A DNA stretch of 64,000 nucleotides from Pelagicoccus sp. SDUM812003 (GCF_031127815.1 NZ_JARXHY010000009.1:62001-126000); one strand, 5' to 3'; shown: positions 44,659 through 54,291, counted from the stretch's first letter. Notes: generated from the letters alone by a model not told the origin. A program made the numbers and translations.

Positions 44659-47340
44659 TTAGAAGGTCGTCTCGAGCTTCAGCACGAAGTTGCGTCCACG
44701 ATCAGCCAGCACCTGACCGTCCTCGTCGTTGTAGGAACGAGCGTACCAGAAGTACTGGTCGAACAGGTTGCTGACGTTGAGAGACACCTGCCAACCTTCG
44801 AGCGGCGTGTCGGACTTGCCCGAATACGCGATCCCCGCGTCGAAGACCGTGTAGGAATCGACGGGCTGGGTGTTGAAGGTGTTCACGTAGACATCGTCGA
44901 AGTACTTTCCGCCGAAGTTGTAGCGGAATTGCCCCTTGCGGTAGATCACGTCGAAGTTCGCGGTGAGAAACGGCGTGTTGCCGAGGTCATTGCCACCGAT
45001 GTCCTGGAACAGCAGATACGCGTCGTCCGGTCCGGTGGACTGCGGATTCGGCTCGGTGCGGTAGCTGCCTGGGATGTTCATTTCCTCATCGGTGAACCCG
45101 TCGAAGAGGTCTTCCTGAAAGGTTGTTTCCTGCAGAGCGATAGAACCCGAGATTCTCAAGCCTTCGATGCCCGTGTTGAAGTCGCCGGATGCCTCGACGC
45201 CCCATGAGTCAACACCGCCTACGTTAAGATAACGGCTGTTACCAGCAGCTCCAGCATTGGCCGAGTCGATCGGCACAGCGGAAGCGAGGATACGATCGGT
45301 GTATTCGATCTTGTAAGCCTGCAGCGTGTAGTTGCCACCCCAGATGTTGCCACGAACACCGATGTCGAAGTTGTCGGAGTACTCGGGAGCCAAAATGTCC
45401 GGATCGAATGTGTCGCCAGCCGTAGTGATGGTACCGGAGTTCGGAGTCGCCATGTTCTCGGAATAGTTGAAGAACAGCTCAGTATTGTCGTTCAGCGTGT
45501 AGAGGAGGCCGAACTGCGGCAGGAAGTAGTCGTCGTAGGTGGTGGAGCGCTGCGTCTCCTCATTGATCAGCCACTCGGAGATACTCAGGAAGCCGCGAGC
45601 GTCGCGATCGAGCTTGATGCCCTTGACGCCGGCGATGATGTCAAGCCTTCCGTCCATAGTGGTGAAGGTGTCCTGTATCCAATACTGCATGACATCCTGA
45701 TCGATGTAGCGAGTGTAGTTGGTGAAGTTGAACTGGTCGTAGTTGAACCAGCCCAGGATGCTGCCACCATCTTGAAGATTGTAGTTGGGACGTTCCGTGC
45801 CATGGTGGTCGAACTCGTACCAGCCGCCCACGATGAGCTTGTTGTTCTCCGTTTCCCAGGTGTAGGAAGCGGTCACGCCATAGCGATGGCCACCGAAGTT
45901 CTCGTCACGACCGGTACGGCCAGGGACGCCTGGAACGAAGGTCGTAGCTGGCGTCACAAGAGCGCCATCTTCGTCGTAAACTGCCGGAGTGTAGGCTGCA
46001 GTGCCTGGAGCGACCAGGGCGTGCTCGTCGCTGTAGGGATCGACGATCTCTCCGGTCTCACTCACCGCGTTTCCTTCAGCGTCCCACCAAGGCTGAGCCC
46101 AGATGTCGGTACGATCGGGATCGTTGGAGTAAGCGGCCCGGACCTGCGTCTGCGCGTAGGCGTTGTCGCGTCCCCAGAGACCGTAGTTGTTCTTGTCCTG
46201 GTAGTAGGTCACGACGCTGAGGTCCTTGCCATCATCAAGATCGAAATCGAACTTCATGCGCTGCAAGGTATCCATACGTCCATTACGCCACAGATTGTAA
46301 TAGACAGCGTTCACGCCTTCGCCCGCCGGAAGCGAGGAGTCGATGTACTTGAGCGGACCAAGGTTGCGTCCCTGATCGGAAAGGTCGCCGTACTGCCAGT
46401 AGCCGCCATCGATGTTCGGGAAATCGAAGGGCGTGTATTCACGGTAGCCATATCCGGTACCGCGATAGTTGCCCGCTTCAGCGTCCCGCCACTCCTGCCA
46501 ATCCAAACCGGAGGTATCGTAGTCGTCACGGTCGTTGTAGGTGATGGCGTAAGTGATATCCATCTTGTCGGAAGGAGCCTCGTACTTGAACTTCGCTTCG
46601 TAGCGACGCGCCAGACCCTTGCCCAGCCCGTCGAGACCGCGAGGCGTGAACTCGAAGTGAGATCCGCTGACGTAACCCGTCAGGCCAGGAACGATTTCAC
46701 CCGTCTCGTACTTAGCGAACAAGCTGATATGATCGAAGCTGCCATAGGAGGCGCTAACATAGGCGCCCTGCTCCTGGGAGGGATCCTTGGTGAAGTACTG
46801 CAGCGAGCCGCCAAGCGCCTGGTAGGCGGGCGTGGTCACGTCACCGGCGCCCTGCGATACCTTGATAGTGGTCAGGTTGGCGGAGTCGACCATACGTCCG
46901 ATGGGCGTTCCGTAGCGGGGATCGCTGGTGCCGACCGGCACGCCGTCGAGCGTAACCCCGAGATTGGCGACGCTGAAGGCGCGAACGCGAATGTCGTTTC
47001 CGAATTCGTAGAAGCCGAACGGGTCACGAGAAACAACGTTCACACCAGGCACCTTGTCCACCATCTTTTCCGGCAGAGCTCCAGGCATAGCGATTTCGAG
47101 GGCCTCCAGGTTCAGCGAGTTGTTAGCGCGGCTTTCGCCTTGGCCAACCGCGGTGAAGGTTTCGAAAACCTCCATTCCAGAGGTGGAGCTTTCTTGAGCG
47201 ACGGCACCAGCAGCGATTCCGAGAATCGCCAGTCCCGTGGCTGCCTTAGCAAGAGGAGTCATTGCGACAGACCTCTCACAGTCATGCGGCTGCGAACGCA
47301 TAGCTTCGCATCCCGCATCGAGCGGTATTAGTTTAGACAT
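44659..47340 (-). CDS. TonB-dependent outer-membrane receptor
   Basis: 893 residues. The plug domain is visible (EKMVDKVPGVNVVSRDPFGF...VTLDGVPVGTSDPRYGT...TTIKVSQGAGDV), followed by a 22-strand barrel with aromatic-ended strands and a final Phe (FVLKLETTF). Substrate is unknown. The frame opens with the start box AAAAAGATGTCTAAAC, giving 26 residues before an ordinary signal peptide (MTPLAKAATGLAILGIAAGAVAQ); an alternative start at that inner Met is possible. Its hairpin-separated neighbour downstream is the TonB2-type operon that would energise it. Confidence 0.92.
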   Translation of the reverse strand: MSKLIPLDAGCEAMRSQPHDCERSVAMTPLAKAATGLAILGIAAGAVAQESSTSGMEVFETFTAVGQGESRANNSLNLEALEIAMPGALPEKMVDKVPGVNVVSRDPFGFYEFGNDIRVRAFSVANLGVTLDGVPVGTSDPRYGTPIGRMVDSANLTTIKVSQGAGDVTTPAYQALGGSLQYFTKDPSQEQGAYVSASYGSFDHISLFAKYETGEIVPGLTGYVSGSHFEFTPRGLDGLGKGLARRYEAKFKYEAPSDKMDITYAITYNDRDDYDTSGLDWQEWRDAEAGNYRGTGYGYREYTPFDFPNIDGGYWQYGDLSDQGRNLGPLKYIDSSLPAGEGVNAVYYNLWRNGRMDTLQRMKFDFDLDDGKDLSVVTYYQDKNNYGLWGRDNAYAQTQVRAAYSNDPDRTDIWAQPWWDAEGNAVSETGEIVDPYSDEHALVAPGTAAYTPAVYDEDGALVTPATTFVPGVPGRTGRDENFGGHRYGVTASYTWETENNKLIVGGWYEFDHHGTERPNYNLQDGGSILGWFNYDQFNFTNYTRYIDQDVMQYWIQDTFTTMDGRLDIIAGVKGIKLDRDARGFLSISEWLINEETQRSTTYDDYFLPQFGLLYTLNDNTELFFNYSENMATPNSGTITTAGDTFDPDILAPEYSDNFDIGVRGNIWGGNYTLQAYKIEYTDRILASAVPIDSANAGAAGNSRYLNVGGVDSWGVEASGDFNTGIEGLRISGSIALQETTFQEDLFDGFTDEEMNIPGSYRTEPNPQSTGPDDAYLLFQDIGGNDLGNTPFLTANFDVIYRKGQFRYNFGGKYFDDVYVNTFNTQPVDSYTVFDAGIAYSGKSDTPLEGWQVSLNVSNLFDQYFWYARSYNDEDGQVLADRGRNFVLKLETTF

Positions 47341-47350
47341 CTTTTTGTGT
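47331..47350 (-). promoter_or_regulatory. Start box of the TonB-dependent receptor gene
   Basis: ACACAAAAAGATGTCTAAAC on the minus strand is identical over all 20 bases to the start of the amine oxidase gene at 54535-54554. Confidence 0.6.
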
Positions 47351-47832
47351 AGGTTTGAGTTTTGCTTAAAACCAAAACCCCTTGAGCAGTTAGGATGCCA
47401 ACAACCCAGCTTCTAAGTTCAATTAGACAATTTACGAAGTTTCGCCGAGCCCCGCTAGGTAGTTCGCATGCGTCAAAACAGGCAGAGCGACGCGACCGCG
47501 AGCCCAGCTCCCAGAAGCGTATCACTAATTTCAATACATCGACTCGACGGAACAAGGACGACCTGACGCAGCACTATTATAAAGGGACTCGATCCACACC
47601 GACCGGGGCTCCAACCAGCGTTGAAGCATCGCTCCGAAAGGCTTCTCCGAACGAGCAGGTTCGAATCGCGGAAAGATCAAAATCGAGCAACGAAAGCGAG
47701 ACGGAACTAATCACTTCCACCTAACATTTGCGCCGAGCGCAAAGAAGTCGTCCTCTTCCGAAAATGTGGCGCATGCGATGCTAGCGGCCACGCAGGGCGG
47801 CACCCGCTGTCGCCTCGTACCAAGATGTCTAG
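47341..47832. other. Divergent regulatory region between two outer-membrane barrels
   Basis: 492 bp between divergently transcribed genes. A palindrome TTTGCGC-CGA-GCGCAAA lies at 47727-47743 and a start-box-like AAGATGTCTAG at 47824-47832. No complete open frame or RNA gene is apparent. Promoters for both genes probably lie here. Confidence 0.5.
47727..47743. promoter_or_regulatory. Palindrome upstream of the plug-less barrel gene
   Basis: TTTGCGC-CGA-GCGCAAA is a perfect 7-bp inverted repeat 90 bp before the start codon, a candidate operator or leader hairpin. Confidence 0.35.
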
Positions 47833-50265
47833 ATGAAGCTTTTCCAACGCATTCCTCACGCGGTGGCGGGAACGGCTATTGCGTGTTGCGTCCATGCAGC
47901 CGATAGCCCGATCCAGCTCAACGCCAAACCCGCCCTCAAGAACCAGACCGCGACGCAGCAAAGCGCCGCTCGCTCTCTCGGAGCAGACGAAACCAACTCG
48001 AGTCCACGCGAGCGTGGACGGATCCTGGTGAAACGAAATCCGATCGCTTCGGAGTATCAGGTTTTTGGTGACTTAGGCTCTAGCCCCGGCGCTGACGCGG
48101 ACGCAGAAGGGGTGGACTACAGAGCGTATTTTCCCACCCACAATCCCCTGGATCGCTCGTCGGCGTCCTTCACGGTCGGGGCCAGCTTGAACTACAACAA
48201 CCTCTCCGGAATCGCCGAACCGGGAGCGGAGTTGAGCTTCACGAAACCTCTCTCCGATCGCTGGACGCTCTCCGCCCAGTTTCGCAGCAACGCGTCCGAT
48301 CGCTTGATCGAACACTACGAAGCCGTGTGGAAGCCCTACTTCAGCGACAGCTCCGATCCGCTCTTCCAATTGGATAGACCTCGCTACTCCTTCGACTCCA
48401 TCTTCACCCGCAACCAAGTGGGAGCGCTGCAGATCGGCCACCAGCTCACCGAAAACCACGCCATCTATTTCAAGACCTACTATCAGGACTACTTCGACAA
48501 CTCCTACCGAAACCGCATCGAATACCAGGTGGCGGCGGGCGTTATCGACCCGAGCAGCATCGATGCGAAAGAGGACGGCTCGATCATCAAAGCGGACGTG
48601 ACAAACGCCCGCACGCGACGCTACTTCGGAGACACCGACAATACGCGCAGCCGCCAGCACACCACGTTCGGAGGAAGCTACGAGGGATCGGTTTGGAATG
48701 TCGACTACTCCGTCTACTCCCAGAAATGGGACCTGGATCGAACGTGGTACAACTGGAACTTCAACGACACTGGAGTCGATCTCAGCTACGATGCCAGCTC
48801 CATCTATTTCCCGATAGTGGAAAGCAGCAACCTCGACCCAACGAATCAGGAAACAGCCCGTTTCTCCAGCGTGCGTATCCATGATAACGCTACACGAGAC
48901 CGAGATCTAGTAGGCCGCATCGACGCCGAGCGGCGCCTCGAGATCGGCGAGCGCGCCTACTGGATACAAACCGGCCTGCTTTGGCGACAGAAGGAACGGG
49001 CCGTCCGGGAGGGAAGAGACGTCTTCACCGCCGATTCCACAAACCCTTTCAACCTCGATCAAGTCGCTTACGACCAACCCGCTGGCACCATCCTCGATGG
49101 CCGATATGAGTTGCAAAGCGGACTCGATCCACTCAAGGGTCGCCAACTCATCGCAAGCAACCCCGAGCTTTTCGCCTTCAGCTCCTACCGCTCCGAACTC
49201 GAATCCCTCCCCCAGGCCTACGATGCCGAAGAAACCGTCACTTCGAGCTACATCCTAGGACTCACCCAGATCGACGACTGGAGCATCGAAGCAGGCCTCC
49301 GGTACGAGCGCACGGAAACCGCCACTCGAGGGACGAACTCGATCCCGGAGGCGGTCAACGATCCCGATGAAGGCGCCTTCCTCAAAGAGCTGATCGATCC
49401 GAACAACGGAGACGTTTACGTCATAAAAGATCTGTATTCGGGAAACTCGTACGACAATCTCCTTCCCTCCGTCGAGATCGGGAAGGAGCTTTCGAGAGAA
49501 TCCTCGATCAAAGCCTCCTACTTCCAGCTTCTGATGCGTCCACAGTACTTCAACATCGTAGACTACCGCCGCATCAGCGTCCCCACCCAGAGCATATCCG
49601 AGGGCAACCCTCTGCTTCAGCCGACCCTGATCGACAACTTTCGGCTCGCATGGACCATCGAAAACGAGCGCATCGGCGCGTTTTCCGCGGAAGCCTACTT
49701 GATCGAAATTGAAAACTTCTTCTACGGTGCCGTATCCACCGAGAGCATACTCGAAAACGGAGACGCGAAGGACTACCGCGTAAGCCGCGTGGAAAACGGC
49801 GATTCCGGAACCATCAAAGGCTTGCAGCTCCAATGGAAGAAGTCACTGCAAGGACCGCTCTTCTACGAGAAAGGCGACCTGAGCTTGGCCTACACCTACT
49901 CGGATTCCGAAGCTCAAGTCGCTACCCGTTCCGAGAGCATGCTCGTTCCGGAGCGGTCCGAGCACTTGCTGAAAGCGACCTTCAGCGGATCAGTCGGAAA
50001 GCTCAGAAACGATCTCACCGTCACCTACCAAAGCGCCGCCCTGGACGACGTAGGAACCAACGAGGAGGAAGACGTCTACCGCAAGGCCTTCATCACGACT
50101 TCGCTCAACACCAGCTACCAGCTAAGCGATGGCCGGTCGCTCTACCTAAGGCTTTCGAACCTCACCAACCATCCGGAACGCTCCTTCGAAAACTCGCCCT
50201 ACCGCGTAAGCAGAAACCAATACAGCTCCTGGATCGGCGTCTTCGGATTTCGCCAACGCTTCTAG
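47833..50265 (+). CDS. TonB-receptor-like outer-membrane barrel without a recognisable plug
   Basis: 810 residues with a signal peptide (MKLFQRIPHAVAGTAIACCVHA). From about residue 90 the sequence is a barrel of alternating strands (LNYNNLSGIAEPGAELSFTKPLSDRWTLSAQFRSN...) with receptor-type motifs YERTETATRG, LLPSVEIGKELSRESSIKASYFQLLMRPQY and a final aromatic residue (GVFGFRQRF). Before the barrel there are only about 65 disordered-looking residues, with no plug domain and no TonB box that I can see, whereas normal receptors have 120-150 residues there. The function could be an ungated porin or a partner of another receptor. The next gene, an MFS transporter, starts 29 bp on. Confidence 0.75.
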   Translation: MKLFQRIPHAVAGTAIACCVHAADSPIQLNAKPALKNQTATQQSAARSLGADETNSSPRERGRILVKRNPIASEYQVFGDLGSSPGADADAEGVDYRAYFPTHNPLDRSSASFTVGASLNYNNLSGIAEPGAELSFTKPLSDRWTLSAQFRSNASDRLIEHYEAVWKPYFSDSSDPLFQLDRPRYSFDSIFTRNQVGALQIGHQLTENHAIYFKTYYQDYFDNSYRNRIEYQVAAGVIDPSSIDAKEDGSIIKADVTNARTRRYFGDTDNTRSRQHTTFGGSYEGSVWNVDYSVYSQKWDLDRTWYNWNFNDTGVDLSYDASSIYFPIVESSNLDPTNQETARFSSVRIHDNATRDRDLVGRIDAERRLEIGERAYWIQTGLLWRQKERAVREGRDVFTADSTNPFNLDQVAYDQPAGTILDGRYELQSGLDPLKGRQLIASNPELFAFSSYRSELESLPQAYDAEETVTSSYILGLTQIDDWSIEAGLRYERTETATRGTNSIPEAVNDPDEGAFLKELIDPNNGDVYVIKDLYSGNSYDNLLPSVEIGKELSRESSIKASYFQLLMRPQYFNIVDYRRISVPTQSISEGNPLLQPTLIDNFRLAWTIENERIGAFSAEAYLIEIENFFYGAVSTESILENGDAKDYRVSRVENGDSGTIKGLQLQWKKSLQGPLFYEKGDLSLAYTYSDSEAQVATRSESMLVPERSEHLLKATFSGSVGKLRNDLTVTYQSAALDDVGTNEEEDVYRKAFITTSLNTSYQLSDGRSLYLRLSNLTNHPERSFENSPYRVSRNQYSSWIGVFGFRQRF

Positions 50266-50294
50266 TCCGAGGTCCGGAAGGCCACGAGCGACGC

Positions 50295-51608
50295 ATGCAA
50301 TCCACCGCTTCCACTTTCAGCCCTCCGCCGCTGACAAGCGACACCGCCTCGATGAGCTCGACTAGCCAACTCCCTTCAGCGTCCCCCTCGAATGGCAAGG
50401 AGCTGCGGGTTTGGCTAACCCTGTTCCTAGTTACGCTCATCTCCTCCTCGCAAAGCTCCTTCTCCATCATCGGGCTTCCCATGCATGCGAAGTCGATCGG
50501 GTTCAGCGCCTCCCAGCTCAGCTTGCTGCTGGGGGCATTTCCGTTTTGCGCCGCTGTGTCAGCCATCGTAAACGGACCCGTATCCGATTTCTATGGACGC
50601 AAGCGCGCCCTTCTGCTCGGTCTCATCTCCCTAGGGATCACCCTTTCGCTCCACCCCTTCGCAACCACCTTCGAGACCCTGCTTTTCCTGCGAGCATGCG
50701 CCGGCTTTTCCGCCGGTCTGCTTACCGGGCTTCCTTCGCTTCTCTTGAGCGACTCCTTTGGCCGCGAGCGTCAGCAACCGCTTATCGGACGCAGCCTTTC
50801 GGGCTACGCCATCGGACAAACCATCGCCATACCGCTCGGCATCGCCTTGATCGACCTAAGTGGCTACCTCGCTCTCAACGCCTATCTCGGAATCCTCGCT
50901 CTAGTCTTGGCGCCCTTCGCGCGGCAGTTGCTTCCCTCCGCCACTCATCGGTATCAATCGCCCAACTACAGTTTCAAACGCTACGGGCAGGAGACCAAGA
51001 CGCTCTTTCGCAACAAGCGCTTCCGCGGCCTTATCGCCACCAGCGGGATCAGTTTCGTAGCGACCTCGCTGTTCTACGTCACATTCGCTCAATGGCTTTT
51101 CGACGATGCCGGACTTCGGCCCTACCAGATCGCGCCCATGTACATCCTCGCAGGCTTAGCCCAAGTCTTCGCCCTCGCCTACATGAGCCAGCGCAACGCC
51201 AGCAGGGCTCCCGAAAAGAACGCAGCGATCTCCTTTCTGGTCAACGCGGTCCTCTTCTCGCTTTTCCTCATCGCCTTTCACGACCTGCGCTGGGCCGCCT
51301 TCCTCTTCGCCCTCTCTCTGGGCGCCATCGCCCTACGGATCCCGTCGATCCACCACCTGCTCAACCTTTCCGGCCCAGACACGCTGAAAGGGCTGCGAAT
51401 GAGCATGGCTCAAAGCTGCAACCACCTTGGTCGAGCGATCGGCGTCTCCTTTGCGAGCTTGCTCTTCCCCGTCGTCTCCGCGGATTTGCTGATGCTGGCC
51501 GCGGGTTTGGCCCTGCTGCCAAGCGCGGCATTTTTCGCTCTGAGCCGGCCCATCGACGGAGCCGAGGAAAAATCCAGCCCAGAGTACGCCGCGAAACTGG
51601 AAAAGTAG
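50295..51608 (+). CDS. MFS transporter (downstream of the plug-less barrel)
   Basis: About 437 residues from the ATG at 50295; a later ATG at 50352 would also preserve the membrane part. Twelve helices and the loop motif GPVSDFYGRKRALLLG between helices 2 and 3 place it in the drug/sugar-type major facilitator superfamily. It would carry substrates over the inner membrane after passage through the barrel, making an outer/inner membrane pair. Substrate unknown. Confidence 0.85.
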   Translation: MQSTASTFSPPPLTSDTASMSSTSQLPSASPSNGKELRVWLTLFLVTLISSSQSSFSIIGLPMHAKSIGFSASQLSLLLGAFPFCAAVSAIVNGPVSDFYGRKRALLLGLISLGITLSLHPFATTFETLLFLRACAGFSAGLLTGLPSLLLSDSFGRERQQPLIGRSLSGYAIGQTIAIPLGIALIDLSGYLALNAYLGILALVLAPFARQLLPSATHRYQSPNYSFKRYGQETKTLFRNKRFRGLIATSGISFVATSLFYVTFAQWLFDDAGLRPYQIAPMYILAGLAQVFALAYMSQRNASRAPEKNAAISFLVNAVLFSLFLIAFHDLRWAAFLFALSLGAIALRIPSIHHLLNLSGPDTLKGLRMSMAQSCNHLGRAIGVSFASLLFPVVSADLLMLAAGLALLPSAAFFALSRPIDGAEEKSSPEYAAKLEK

Positions 51609-51626
51609 CTCGATGCGAAGCGCTTA

Positions 51627-51645
51627 AGAGCCCCATTGGGGCTCT
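51627..51645 (+). terminator. Hairpin after the MFS gene
   Basis: AGAGCCCC-ATT-GGGGCTCT is a perfect 8-bp stem 18 bp after the stop codon, but it lacks a T-run. Confidence 0.5.
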
Positions 51646-51916
51646 GGCACACAGATTGCTACCTGAAGATGTCTAGAAAACAGCCAGCAACAGCGTGCCA
51701 AAACCGTCTTCATTGGATAGCTGCCCTAACATGGAATCAATTCAAATATGCCCCCGCCAAGGGGAAATTTTCTCATAATTAAGGCAAATATCTCCGATCT
51801 ACAGGAAAACACCTTGACGCGCCTCATGTAATGCCGGAGGCGGAGGATGCCTTGAGCCCGTTCGTCTCAGGGCGCTCCGCAGCAGTGCCAGAAACGAACC
51901 CTTCCACGTCGTCGCG
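51646..51916. other. Intergenic region between convergent genes, holding a stray start-box match
   Basis: An AT-rich stretch with GAAGATGTCTAGAAAA near 51665. A 37-codon frame begins there but has no convincing protein features. Nothing else is apparent. Confidence 0.4.
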
Positions 51917-53044
51917 CTAGGCGAACACCTCCCTCATGGCTTCCTCGTACGCCGCCATCTCCTGCACCGTGCCGATGCTGATGCGACACCAGTCGTCGTA
52001 AGGGGGGAAGGGACGGCCTACCAGAAACCCCTTTTCCTTCATCAAGGCTTGAAACGCCCGGATTTCGATACCGGTGCGATGGAAAACGAAGTTTCCGACC
52101 GACGGCGTATAGGCCAGGTCAAGATCCTCCAGCAGCGAGCAGAACCGCTCCCGCCCTTGACGAATCAGGCGACGCGACTCCTCATGAAACCGCTCGTCGT
52201 CCAGACTCGTGATGGCCGACATCACCCCTAGATAGCCAAGGCTCGACATGCGCCGCTCTTCCAGCGCCTCCAGCAGATCCGGGCGCCCCAGAGCGTAGCC
52301 CACTCGATGTCCCGCCAAGCCATGCATCTTGGAAAACGACCGCCCGATGATAACCGGGTAGCCTTCCTTCACCAGAGCCGTTTGGGTCTGCTGCCTGTAG
52401 TCGTCGAGCAGCTCCAGATAGACTTCATCCAAAAACACCGGGCAATGTTCCGAAGCCTGGATACAAAAGGAACGTATTTCGCTAGGTGGCAAAACGGTGC
52501 CGCTAGGGGTGTCCGGATTGCAGACGTAGACCAGATCGGCCTCTTGCTCGTGGACCGCTTTCAACATCGCCGACAAATCATGATGCATGCTCTCGCTGTG
52601 CGGGACCCACTCCACGCGCGCCCCGTTTTTCTCCGCATAGTGCATCAGTTGAAGATAGGTAGGCTGCGTCGCCACCAAGGTCGCGCCCGGCTTTCCGTAG
52701 ACGTCCCCCGCCATGGAGAGAATCTCGTCGCAACCGTTGCCCAATAGAACGTTGTCAGGATCCACACCTTCCAACTCCGCGATGCGCTCCTTCAGAATAA
52801 CCTCCTCGCGAAATGGGTAGCGGCAGCTGTTGGAAACCTCCTTCATGATGGTCAAGGTGACGCGACGCGAAGGCCCGAAGGGATTTTCGTTTCCCGCGAG
52901 GTTTATGTATTTTAGCTCTGGATACCGTGCGATGCGTTCCGCAGCCGCATCCACAGCCTGCCCCATCACCCGAGAGCTCAAACCCAACCCAAGGGTACCG
53001 AGCCCCACTTGCTTCAACCATTGGCGACGCGTCTTATTCCTCAT
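51917..53044 (-). CDS. Tat-exported HisC-like PLP aminotransferase, copy 2
   Basis: 375 residues with a classical twin-arginine signal (KTRRQWLKQVGLGTLGLGLSSRVMGQA). The fold-type I core shows NPDTPSG (a variant of NPNNPTG), LDEVYLEL and GRSFSKMHGLAGHRVGYA with the PLP lysine at residue 239. A Tat signal suits an enzyme that must fold with PLP before export. Related to histidinol-phosphate aminotransferases, substrate unknown. It lies downstream of copy 3 on the same strand, 95 bp away, possibly in one transcript. The Pseudomonas enzyme PvdN is a known example of a Tat-exported PLP enzyme. Confidence 0.88.
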   Translation of the reverse strand: MRNKTRRQWLKQVGLGTLGLGLSSRVMGQAVDAAAERIARYPELKYINLAGNENPFGPSRRVTLTIMKEVSNSCRYPFREEVILKERIAELEGVDPDNVLLGNGCDEILSMAGDVYGKPGATLVATQPTYLQLMHYAEKNGARVEWVPHSESMHHDLSAMLKAVHEQEADLVYVCNPDTPSGTVLPPSEIRSFCIQASEHCPVFLDEVYLELLDDYRQQTQTALVKEGYPVIIGRSFSKMHGLAGHRVGYALGRPDLLEALEERRMSSLGYLGVMSAITSLDDERFHEESRRLIRQGRERFCSLLEDLDLAYTPSVGNFVFHRTGIEIRAFQALMKEKGFLVGRPFPPYDDWCRISIGTVQEMAAYEEAMREVFA

Positions 53045-53139
53045 CTTGAAACTGCATAAAGAAAGGCGGGCTGAAGGCGTCTAGCAACGACCTCCGCCCG
53101 CCTCGAAGTTAACTCACAAATCGATCGATGAAACCCCGC

Positions 53140-54291
53140 TTAGATCTTGCCCTGCGAACGCATGACGCTTTCGAAAACGCTGAGGAAGGTGGACATTTCC
53201 TCTTCGGTCCCGATGCTCACCCGGCACCAATCGAGCATCGGCGGGAACGGTCGACCCACCAGCACTTGCTCAGCTTCCATCATTTCCTGGAATTTCTCGA
53301 TCGGGATCCCGGTCTTCATGAAAACGAAGCTTCCTTGCGGCTCAGCGTACTCCACGCCGAGCTCGTCGAGCTTGTCGGTCACCATTTTGCGCACCGTGCG
53401 GTAGCTGTTTACGCTTTCCTCGAAGAACATCGTGTCCTGCAAGGACGCCACACCGGCGACGCAACCGAGCTTGTTCGGTCCGCCCATGCTGAACTTGCGC
53501 AGCTTGGACTTCGTATCAGGCTTCATGATACCGTATCCAACACGCAAACCCGCCATGCCATAAACCTTGGAAAACGTGCGGGCGAGAATGATGTTCTCAC
53601 CTTCACGGACCAAGCCAATCATGCTGTTCTTTTCCAAGCCGCCGTCGGCGAGCTCGAGGTAGGCTTCGTCGACGAAGGCTACGATATCCTCGGGCAGCTC
53701 CTTGATGAAGCTTTTCAAAGCATCCGGATCGACCGTGGTTCCAGTCGGATTGTTCGGATTGCAAAGGTAGACCATCACCGTGTCCTCATCGATGGCCCCC
53801 TTGAGCGCTTCGAGATCGTACTCCAGCTTGTCGTTCAACGGCACGGTCTTCACATCGCCGCCAAACGCCTCAAAGGTCCTAACAAGCTGCGTGTATCCAG
53901 GCTCCACTGACACGACATTCTTTCCGGGCGCAGCGTAGGCCATCGCCGCCATCTGCAGCACCGGTCCCGAGCCGGCTGTCGGTACCACGTAGTCGGCTGG
54001 CACGAGCTCGCGAGCTGCAATCGCATCGATGAGGGCCTTGGTCTCCTCCCAAGCGTACCGATTGATATCGGGCAGCTCCTGCATGATAGCCATCATGGCC
54101 ATCTGGGAGTAACCGAAGGCGTTTTCGTTTCCATTGATCTTGATAGGGCCGCGATCGCCCGCGTCATCGTCAACTTCGTGCTGGGCAAAGCTTACGTGAG
54201 GCGCTGCAGCCAGAGTCGCCGCTACGAAAAGCGACGCGAGTTTTGAGAACGGGCGGAGGCCCGATTCATTCGAATCCAGTTTTGTAGACAT
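53140..54291 (-). CDS. Exported HisC-like PLP aminotransferase, copy 3
   Basis: 383 residues from the ATG in the start box AAAAAGATGTCTAC at 54291. The N-terminal signal (SKLASLFVAATLAAAPHVSFAQ) looks Sec-type, unlike copy 2. NPNNPTG, VDEAYLEL and ARTFSKVYGMAGLRVGYG with the PLP lysine at residue 242 are intact. It is closer in motif spelling to copy 1 than to copy 2. It diverges from the amine oxidase operon across a 253-bp region, and both genes carry the start box. Confidence 0.88.
   Translation of the reverse strand: MSTKLDSNESGLRPFSKLASLFVAATLAAAPHVSFAQHEVDDDAGDRGPIKINGNENAFGYSQMAMMAIMQELPDINRYAWEETKALIDAIAARELVPADYVVPTAGSGPVLQMAAMAYAAPGKNVVSVEPGYTQLVRTFEAFGGDVKTVPLNDKLEYDLEALKGAIDEDTVMVYLCNPNNPTGTTVDPDALKSFIKELPEDIVAFVDEAYLELADGGLEKNSMIGLVREGENIILARTFSKVYGMAGLRVGYGIMKPDTKSKLRKFSMGGPNKLGCVAGVASLQDTMFFEESVNSYRTVRKMVTDKLDELGVEYAEPQGSFVFMKTGIPIEKFQEMMEAEQVLVGRPFPPMLDWCRVSIGTEEEMSTFLSVFESVMRSQGKI

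Noticed and set aside
51669-51782. 37-codon frame starting MSRKQPATACQNR
   Set aside because: It begins with a start-box-like context but has no family features; without expression data it is not a gene.
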